This document shows, piece after piece, positions 55,201 through 64,000 of a stretch of DNA of 64,000 bases. A program made the position numbers and the translations under genes. Source of the DNA: Casuarina equisetifolia (taxonomy: Eukaryota > Streptophyta > Magnoliopsida > Fagales > Casuarinaceae). The notes under the pieces are model-generated. The model was given only the letters and a program-made list of their open reading frames with translations, made no database searches and was not told the origin of the DNA. Within the stretch, counting starts at the first letter, position 1, and each line of letters starts with the position of its first letter. The DNA is taken from assembly GCA_028551475.1 (NCBI GenBank), contig CM052359.1:22135583-22199582 (forward strand). The letters are read 5' to 3'.

Positions 55201-57510
55201 CTGGATTCCCAAATAATCTGCACGCATACGCATTATTTTGTGTATCTATTTGCAAAGCACTCCATAATAAGCATGTCTTCTGGACTTCTCTTCCACTTAG
55301 TAATAGCTTTTCATTTTCATGGGATTCTTTGGATTTTGTCTTCTTCGTTTTTCTTTTTGTTTTCATGTAGACAAGATTTATGTTTGACTTGATGCCTAGA
55401 CTAATTCTAACATATCTATTCGTATCTTTATATTAAAACTGCCGCAGATTACTGAGAACAGCTACTAGTTGAGGCCAGGCAAATCCCTATTCCTAGTTGA
55501 CCTTTATTGGTAGTTTCCTTTTCTATATATATATATATATCTTTGGCAGTGGAGGAGCTGAAGATTGTCGTGCAAGATTTATCTTATTCTAACATATCCT
55601 TTATTCTTCCTTCAATACCAACAATTATTGTCACACAGATCATCTCTCCAGAAATCAGAAAAGTCTTGTCACCTAATACTACCCTAGCCCTTAGCCATCC
55701 TTCAATGTCTTTGCTTCGAGTTCTAGTTTCAGAAAAGTCAAAACCCAAGCACATGTTAAGAACTTTTAAGAGAGGTTCCCTTGAATATCAGGCTCTTACA
55801 CATGATATTTCAACGAATTAACCTGCTTCCTAATTGAAGAAAATGACCTATTTTGGATAATAGCAACTCTCTTTAGCAGTAGGTTCTAGACATGTGAGCA
55901 TAATAATTAGCCACAATTTCCCAAAAATTATGGTCATGATATTTCGTCGAGTGAGGGTTTGGATAATCACTAAAATTCCAAAAGTTCTTCCTTTTGTCGA
56001 CCATCAATTATACTAGAAGATAATTACTCTTTCCATACACCGAAAGAATGTGGAGAGTATCATTTACAACATAGTGCGAACGTGTTGCCATGAAATAAGG
56101 CCAAGGATGGCGTTTTTTGCAGCTTTACATTTCCGGAATAAAGGAGAGATAAATGGAGTACAAAATCATGCAGTAGAAATTATGAGTAAAGATACACGAT
56201 CAATAGGCCATTATACCTCAAAATGATTGACGGAACGAATAGGGACTTACTGACATACCCTCATATTAATGATCCATACTCGACCTCTGAATTATTCATA
56301 CGTATATCCCAGTATTGTAATGATGATTGTAATTATGTCCTCATTGTCTTTTATAATTCAGCTGCCTTAGTTCATCATAACTTTTTGCTTCTTTTTTCTG
56401 TTTCCACCGACGGAGATATCTAGTGCAATGTAGAACTCTAAAAGCAACAGGATAAGGGAGAGGAGAAGATAAAGCCCCTTGTAATCTTTACGATTTTTCA
56501 ATCAATCTCAAGAAAGTTGCCTAATCTTTTGTATTAATGTATGAAATATTAGTTATTGTAAGCTTGAAACCAGACGCTCACTGAAATTGACTATATTCCT
56601 AAACCTAGTAGAAAGTCAATGACACTTTCTTCTTACACCTCGTCAGACAAACAATATATTCATTCTATATGCACCGTACGTTTGAAATTGGGCTTCAAAT
56701 TTCCTGGAACGTATACATGCAACACGTTGCCTGATCAACGATAGAAAATTGAATTAAGGTTTTTGAACAACAAGCGTGTGCCGGATTAGTTGAATTCTGA
56801 AACAAATGATGGAAATTATTGCGGATAAATTTGGGCCCAACAGTATCTTCTCGTATAAGATATAATACTGCTGTATGGACACACCAGAATGTCACGAAAT
56901 CATTCATGCATAAGTTGGAAGACCATTGGCACCCAATTTGACCAAGAAGCCTAATCTTTCCATAAAAAATATCTACTTCTGATTCCTTTTATACTCTTAA
57001 GAAAGACCGAAAGAACATCTTTAGCAATAAATATACACCTATCTGCTTCGTTTTCCGAGTCATAGGCAGGAAAAATCAGAAAGGTATGATTATGGTCAAA
57101 GATGTAGATGTTGTAATAGATTTCTTATTCTTGGCTCGGGACAATCTGCTTTCACAAACGGAAGCCCGGACACATGCATGTTTTGCGAGTGTAATATGCA
57201 TTTTCTCTTATGAGAGAAAGGGTTTGTGAGAATCTGGTTTCGAGTATTTTCATATTAACGAAATGCCGAAAGCTGTTCCAAGAATGCTACGCTGTTTTCA
57301 GACATGAAGCATCCTGAAAGCTGTCACGGATGTCCTCTTCCCCTTTCTTCCCCTTTCTTAATTAACTATTCCAAGCTTTCAAGACCAACCAAGCTAGGAA
57401 AGAATTGTCAAAAGGCTATCCCAAACCACCACATGGAAGTTTAGATTTTTCTGAAAAGGTTCCTTCTCGGAAGGAATCAAAGCTGGAAGTTAATTGATTT
57501 TTTGTTAGAT
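52240..57510. other. gene-poor intergenic DNA
   Basis: The first few hundred bases are probably the IDL 3' UTR. Both strands were otherwise read without recognising a gene. A (TA)n run lies near 55524-55540 at the start of an unrecognised 104-codon open frame (55507-55821). Confidence 0.5.
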
Positions 57511-58070
57511 GTGGGTATTGTCCCACATTGAAAGTGTAAGGATAGACTTTTTAACTTATAAGTGATGAGATTTTTCTATTTAATATTTTAAAATTTTAAA
57601 ACACCTCATATTCTAATATAATATTGGAGCCTGAGATGAGCTTTTGTTTTATAAATCTCTACACCCTGAAGTTAGACTTCAGTTTATTTGCAATACTTGT
57701 ATCAATATGAAAGTGAGGAGAGTATTAAAGGTGAGTTTTATCCTACATTTGAAGCATAAAAATGGTTTCTTGAGCTTATAAGTGATGAAATTTCTTTATT
57801 TAGTACTTTAAGATTTTGAAATAAGCCATCATACTTTAACATAGTATCATAGCTAGATTTGAGCTTTCACTTCATGATTCCCTACACCACAAAGTTAGAC
57901 TTTAATTCACTTGCAATACTTGCCTCAACATACAAATGAGTAAGAGTACTAAAAATGGATGTTATCTTACATTGAAAGTATAAAAATGATTGATTAAGTT
58001 TATAAGTGATGAAAATTTTTTATATAATGCCTTACAGTTTTGAAATAGGTGAGGCTAATATTTTAAATTC
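57511..58070 (+). repeat. 220-bp tandem repeat, about 2.5 copies
   Basis: Copy 1 starts near 57511 (gtgggtattgtcccacattgaaagtg). Copy 2 starts near 57731 and a partial copy 3 near 57955. Each contains a tcc[c/t]acattgaaag-like start and cttataagtgatgaaattttt. Copies 1 and 2 also share ctacacc-aagttagacttcag and gcaatacttg. Divergence between copies is substantial, so the array is old. The start resembles terminal sequences of plant LTR retroelements (inference). Confidence 0.7.
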
Positions 58071-58809
58071 TTGCATTTTATTGTGTTGCATGTTATTTGT
58101 CATCGCCCTCTCCCTCGTTTGGTATTAATCATCATTTTTTTCCCTTTTTTTTCGATTACTTTTCGTTCACATTAATTTTTGTTCCATTCAACTTTAGGCC
58201 ACTAGGGTTTGAAGAAAAAATGACATGTATTGAAAAAAGGATTAGGAATTATGTTGAACATTTAAAAGGATCCAAGATTTGTCTTAGTATCAAGAGTCAA
58301 TCGTTAAAAAAACAAATGTGTTGTCCACTATAATTATTACTTTTCTATTTGTGTTTTCGCAAGGCATTTTGATGCGAAGTTTTTTAATTAATTTTTTAAG
58401 AATTAAACTTAAACACTATCTGTCGTATTTAATTTTAAAAAAAATAAAATAAAATAAATACCATCCTTACCATAAACCTAACAATCATGCTGCTCAGTTG
58501 GTCGTGTATAGCATCTGAAACTAAGAGTATGAAGTCAAGGTATTGAAGAAACTACCCAAACCTGCTTCCTTCAGTTTCATTTACATTTGATTAGACAGCC
58601 AGGGGCCTTTACATTTTTGTCAATTACCATGTTTGACTATTGATGGAAATAACAAAAGCAAAATGTTAGGTTACCTATGGCTCTGGAAGACTATGGGACA
58701 TTTATCAGCAAAGTAACCCACGTTGTGTAGGAATGTAGGATGCTAGGCTATTTCCAGAACAACCAGTTATACAGACTCCCCCAAAGAAAGTCCAGTAGCA
58801 AAGTGAAGA
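58071..58809. other. TSK 3' side
   Basis: AT-rich sequence without a recognised gene. The bases nearest 58809 are probably the TSK 3' UTR. Confidence 0.5.
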
Positions 58810-61800
58810 CTAATTCTTGCAACAGGATTTCACACGACAGCACTTTCCTCCTTTCAAAAATAAATGTAGTGTCTGATCCTCAATATGCCTCTCAGCTGAA
58901 CCAACTCTTAAACTTAACCATGCTTTGCACAATGTATCTGCTGCTTGCGTCGACAAACCATTATTACTAAGATCCAAATAGCACAAATTCTTTGCCATAT
59001 GAACAGCAGCTGAAAGCTGTTGAATGAACTGGCACTCGGGAGATAAATTTTTTTGACATGAACTTGCACAACTATCATCAATCCCGGATACGGCAGCTTC
59101 TACTCTAATTGGTTCATCTTCACTGTCAGCAACTTCAAGTTGATTGTAGTCGGTGTTCACAGCACATAAACCTTGATGAGCAGTGTCCAGTTCTTTGGTT
59201 GAATAATCCTTTGAAGAATATTCAGAAATATCGAGGTCTTGCTTTAAGACTTCTAAGCTCCCCCTTCCTGCTAAGTCATCTAGTAGACTATAATGATCAT
59301 TCGGATAGGCATTATCAGCAAGGTTGAGCTCTTGAAGAGAGTTATTTCCTGTAAAAACCAAAAATTCAACAATTCAAATTTAGTTTAAAATGACTAAAAC
59401 TAGAAACAAAGAATGCTCCTGTCTCTTAACCTGCAAGAGACTGAATTATACGAAGAACACCAGCGAGTCCAAGCTGACACTTCTGAAGGATCAACACTCT
59501 TAAGGAACACCGAGGGTTCATAAGCACTGATGATAATACATCCGTACCCTGCATTGATACTGGTTGTCAGCTTCCACAGAACACAGAAACTTTATGGACA
59601 AAATATCATTTGAGAATATTATAGAAAAACACCTAGCTGTATGAATCATGGAAGGCCTCATGGCAAAGACATTCACATTTCAGAAGACTTTAGAAATATC
59701 CACTAACAAGAATATAGACTGTTCACTAGGAAACCTACATATGACAACATCAAATTCAGTAAATTTCTGATATATTATGCAGTCATTGCGTCCACCAAGC
59801 TAAACAGGCTCCATATGGCAAAACATAGATCACTGGCTGCAAAGTTCATTGAAGTCAACGCAGATCAGACATGAAGAATTGTTTCCATATTTTCATGCTA
59901 ATCAATAAAACGCTAGACAGATGTCCATTAACACAAATATAGCCCCTCAAGCTAACAATGTAATTATTAGCAGAATCATAGGGACCGTAGCAGGATTTGA
60001 GGCATACTTAGTTGTTCAATCAAGGAAAAAGAGAAGTTGAAAGCTAAATAAAATTACCAAGAAAGATAATTTAGCAAGGGAAGATAGGATGATGAGATAG
60101 AATGTTGCTGAGAAGCTAGAGGTAATCCAGGTACCATTTCAGGTGGTTAAGACGACTTGGCTGTGTGATGAATGCCAATGATTGCAATAGTGAAGAGCAA
60201 TGAAATTTAGATTGAAAATGACAGCCAATATGAGTAACAAAAAGGACATGTTGGTGCTTGATATTGTCCTAGGATTTACAAGGAGAAACAAATAGCATTG
60301 GCTAGAGTGGAATGACAAAATGATTTCCTAAAGCTGCCTGTGCACTTTGGAAAGAGTCTTCTGAGCTCATACTGGAAACAGTGGCAAATTTTTCTCTGCC
60401 CTTTTCTTTTCTTTTCCTCTTAAATTCTGCATGATAATAATTATCTTGAAACTGATTCTAATGTAAACTTACACTGCGGGTAACATCAGTCAAACAAAGC
60501 AACTATTTCGGTCATACACTGTGATTTCACGTTGACCCCAACTTAAATGCAGAGGTGGGAAAAACTAAGTTACAGAGAATGCTCCTTGAAGAAGGAAAAG
60601 AAAAATATAACTTCAAGAAAAAATTGAATTGTGACCAGCGTAGTAAACTTGAACCACCTGTCAGTCATATAAAGAATTCTGCTGCAAGCCTGCAGTAGGT
60701 ATCGATTACTTGCAAAGGAAACCAACTTTAGGAACATTCGTGTAAGTATAATTATGCACAATGGTTAGCAATTAATGAAGACTAAACCTGTAGCATAATT
60801 GGATTCCCTTCAAGGTTCAGCTCAAGAATGCCAAGAACCAGATCATTGTTAAGTCCAAGAACGTATTTAGATGTCAGTCCACAGTACGATAGATCGAGTT
60901 TTATAAAATCTTCAATCCCATTGAACAACGATTCAGTTAACTGTAAAGCCCCATCCTGCAATGGATCAATCTAGTCAAATGAAGCGGGAGATAAGTACCT
61001 AAAGGTCCTCTCAAAGTACAATAATAATACGAGGTTGAATAGCATAAAACTCACCGTTCCAATGCCCGTGCTCCCAAGCATTAGGCCCGACAAGCAAGAT
61101 GTTTTACCAAGCTCGCAAAGGCTATCAACAACAGGCTTGCTTAGCTTTAAACCGTTCAGACTCAGTTCTGAAAATCTACAGAAAACATATCTTAGTTTTA
61201 TGTTATCATCAACCAGTGCACATACATAGATCAGTAAAAAAGGAAAAGTGAGATTTTAAACTGACGACACCTTTTCAAATTGGCTAGCTTGACCAGTAGA
61301 TTGATAATTGCGTTTCCTGATACAGGGTCATTATATCCTACCAAAGAAGAGAGTTTGACAACCTAGTAAGCTGCAAATAAAAATACAGAAAAGATTCTCA
61401 ATAGATCCGCTCCATGGATGAAGCCTACCGATGGAAAGATGTTCAAGTACAGATCCAGCATAAAGAGCATCGGCAACCTTTTGAATCGTTCTAGATGTGA
61501 TGGAACAGCGTTCTATATTCAAGCTACACAGGCCTATGGAACAGAGAGCACGAGTGAGCTGAAGAAACAGATCGTCTCTATGAGACGAACAGACAGGCAA
61601 GTAGGTTTGACACAGATGAAAAGTTGATATTATATAGACCCAAACTCCAACAACTTGCTTTGAAGCCACATCAAATCACAAACAGAGTGGCACAATGCTG
61701 TTGATGATTGAGAAGAAACTGAAACAACATTCATATTAACTGGGTTGCGGGAAAAGCTATTTACCTTTGCATTTTTCCAAAATAGTTGAAAGGTAAGATC

Positions 61801-64000
61801 CACAAGCATCAGTCAGGCGGTTTCCAGAGACATTAAGCACTTCCAGTCGAGCCAATAGCACAGGGCATTCGCAAATCTGTAGATTATAATCATACAAAGT
61901 AATGAGCTACAAGAAGAAAAATTACAAATAGAAAGTATTCATCTCTTCAGTTTTGCTACTAATGAATCAGAACAAAATTAAATCAATGTTCATTAAACTT
62001 CAAACCAGACAAATACATGAATCCAGCGTGCCGCAGTTGAAAACCTAATCAGGAAGATTTACTGTCCAAAGAAGGAATGACTGAGATAGTTAGCCAACTC
62101 CTCCCCTTGCTTCAAATTAACAACTCTCTCGTAAGAGTGGGGAAGGGAACATAAGGCAACCAAGGCCGTTATGAACATATTTTGTATTTTTCTTTTTTTC
62201 AATGTACTCTACTTCAGGAATATTGCTGCATATGCTAATGAACTCTAGCTGCAAACAAAAGGAAATCAGGGAGAGAGAAGCGGGGATGGATGTTCTATCC
62301 CATTTGAGATATCAAAACAAGACCGTAGAAATACAAGTAAGCTGCATTTAGAAGACCTCACTACCTAAATGCTAAAGCTTTATGGTTGCAGATAATTGTG
62401 GCAAACCTGAAACAAAGCTGTTGGACCAAAACGGTTGCAATGCAGATCCAAAGTTAAGCCACCATAACTTTGTCCTGATGCAAATACTTGTTGAAGTTTC
62501 TCCATTGTTCCATTTCCTGGGTGATAGCAAACCAATGCACAGCTATAATTAAAAAGTCATCATACTCCTCATTTCTTAGAACTTGCACAACGAGAATAGA
62601 AGAGAACCATTCTGATCAGATACTGCAAATATATGAGCAAACCAGATATCATTACCTAACTTATTGTGAGAAAGGTCCAGCATAGCAAATGTTTTATGGG
62701 CACGTAGTGCATTCAACAAAGGAGTTATCGATAAATCTTGCAATTCACATTCAGAAACGACCACTTCATCATCGGAAACCTGTTAAACAACCAGTAAACA
62801 TTCCAAATAAACGCATTGATTCAAAGCACCAAGCAAGAAAATCAACTTCTATGCGACACTGTTTAAAATAAAGCTAGTATTCAAAGGTTGCCCCTGTTAA
62901 GCAGCACCCACCTCTATTTTTTTATTGTATAGTCTCTTTAGCAACTTCATATTAGGTGCTTCAGATAACTCCTGGCAGCTGTGAATGTACAGTTTTATCA
63001 AAGGCTTTTGAACCCATCCTGGAAAGGTAAATTTGTCAATTAAATGCTTATCTTAGTTATAAAAGAACAGAATGTGAGGAAAATGGTAAAATGAAAATAA
63101 TGTGGGGCAATTCCTTTCTAAAAGATAGGCCTATCAATTCTCTCTTCAAACTGACTAAAAAAAGAAAAAACTGGTGCAACCAACATGTAATTTAAGAAAT
63201 GTAAATTAAAAGGCTACCAAGATTTCATAACTGTAGTTCAATAGTACAAAATATTTCCCTTGGAGTTCATTCGAAATCAGTACCTTGAAACACTTTCAGA
63301 AACAAAGCAATGTCATTTTACAAGTCATTACCATGGAAATTGCTATTGAAGGGACACATCTAACTGCATGAACTCTTATACACAGTAGCAAATAGAAGGC
63401 GAAAAATGTATACAGATAAAAGTAAAGAGAAAAAAGATAAATAGATAGTACCCATCTCTTGAAGGAGGTTCTACACAGCTTTTTCTTAACTATATTCCTA
63501 ACAGACCTAGCAATAGCTTCCCTTGGTTGGTCTTTTCTTTTCATAGTATAATGGATTATTATTATTATTATATATATATATATGGCCGCAACCCAGTATT
63601 TTTCACCCTTTAACCAAGGGATGTGGGGAGAGCTACATTCTTAACATTCAATGTTGTCCATGAACTGGGTATTCTCAAGAATCAAACACACATGGGCTTG
63701 ATGTCCTTTGAATTTACTATTGCACTAACCTACAGAATGTACCACTAAATACCAACATACATTCCAAGCAACTATCCGATTTCTTTCAGATCATGATAAT
63801 AATTCCCAATCACCAAGCACAGCATCAATCAGCATCAAAACATAAAGAAGTGTAACAAAGCAGTAAAATTGCATACCATCAATGTAAGCTTCAAGCAGGA
63901 CTTTTCCCTGCTGATCCTTAATAGAGTCAATTGTTTCCAAGGATTCTACAACTCTTCCACCACATCTTATTTGTTGAATTATGGGCAAAAGGCCTAATGA
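58810..64000 (-). CDS. TSK: TONSOKU (TSK/BRU1/MGO3), C-terminal LRR half, partial, 11 exons
   Basis: Role: TSK is a nuclear TPR-LRR protein (animal counterpart TONSL) that reads histone H3.1 behind the replication fork and supports repair of broken forks; mutants show fasciation and genome instability. Exons (minus): 63877-64000 (continues off the edge), 62912-63018, 62656-62779, 62407-62516, 61765-61876, 61429-61533, 61271-61337, 61055-61175, 60788-60955, 59431-59548 and 58810-59348. All junctions are GT-AG and phases agree, giving 564 residues to the stop. Seen: [141 protein letters not shown] and [19 protein letters not shown] (serial leucine-rich repeats). The end [13 protein letters not shown] is a TSK signature. 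The N-terminal TPR (H3.1-binding) region lies beyond 64000. At3g18730 is the Arabidopsis gene (from memory). Confidence 0.95.
63554..63583 (+). repeat. (ATT)n/(TA)n compound microsatellite in a TSK intron
   Basis: ATT units run directly into TA units inside the intron between TSK exons 62912-63018 and 63877-64000. Confidence 0.85.

Noticed and set aside
61331-61669. Alternative readings of TSK exon ends by read-through of the open frame
   Set aside because: Read-through gives HPWSG... after LSIG. Splicing at 61429 and 61337 keeps the LRR pattern and phase.

Overview
This is nuclear DNA from a flowering plant, most likely a woody eudicot. It has GT-AG introns, AT-rich intergenic DNA full of retroelement relics and microsatellites, and typical plant gene families. 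I cannot name the species.

Seven genes can be supported. Left to right they are: (1) the 5' part of an ATXR5/6-type histone H3K27 monomethyltransferase (minus, about 1.1-1.6 kb; the SET domain lies off the left edge); (2) a VQ-motif MKS1-like protein (plus, 10.15-10.83 kb); (3) a seven-exon plastid UMP kinase (minus, 11.9-17.2 kb); (4) a seven-exon WD40 protein of the WDR44-like plant family (minus, 18.3-21.8 kb); (5) a single-exon PPR gene with one in-frame stop (minus, 32.7-34.8 kb); (6) a single-exon U-box/ARM E3 ligase of the PUB27-29 type with one apparent 1-nt frameshift (minus, 42.3-43.6 kb); (7) an IDA-like secreted peptide gene (plus, 52.0-52.2 kb). The right end holds an eighth, partial locus: the C-terminal leucine-rich-repeat half of TONSOKU (minus, 58.8 kb to the edge; 11 exons resolved). 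Exon joins were derived from splice sites and reading phase. The UMP kinase (340 aa) and WD40 (667 aa) models close in frame.

The rest is intergenic. From 2 to 9 kb there is a 115-bp tandem duplication, a decayed Ty1/copia reverse transcriptase, a short array of palindromes, a tRNA-type SINE and a pair of roughly 400-bp direct repeats that look like old LTRs. The stretches 21.8-32.7, 34.8-42.3, 43.6-52.0 and 52.2-58.8 kb are gene-poor, with (GA)n, (TA)n and (TTTTTTA)n tracts, another SINE and a 220-bp tandem repeat.

From memory, UMP kinase, MKS1, PUB29, IDL4 and TSK are close neighbours on Arabidopsis chromosome 3 (At3g18680 to At3g18730). The window therefore looks like a conserved syntenic block, expanded by transposons and carrying extra WD40, PPR and ATXR genes. 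ATXR5/6 and TSK both act on replication-dependent histone H3.1, so their linkage here deserves a check. I found no clearly new multi-gene system. The least explained items are a perfect 16-bp-arm palindrome with bZIP-type cores upstream of the UMP kinase, the palindrome array at 4.9 kb, and two short protein-like open segments at 44.7 and 47.5 kb.
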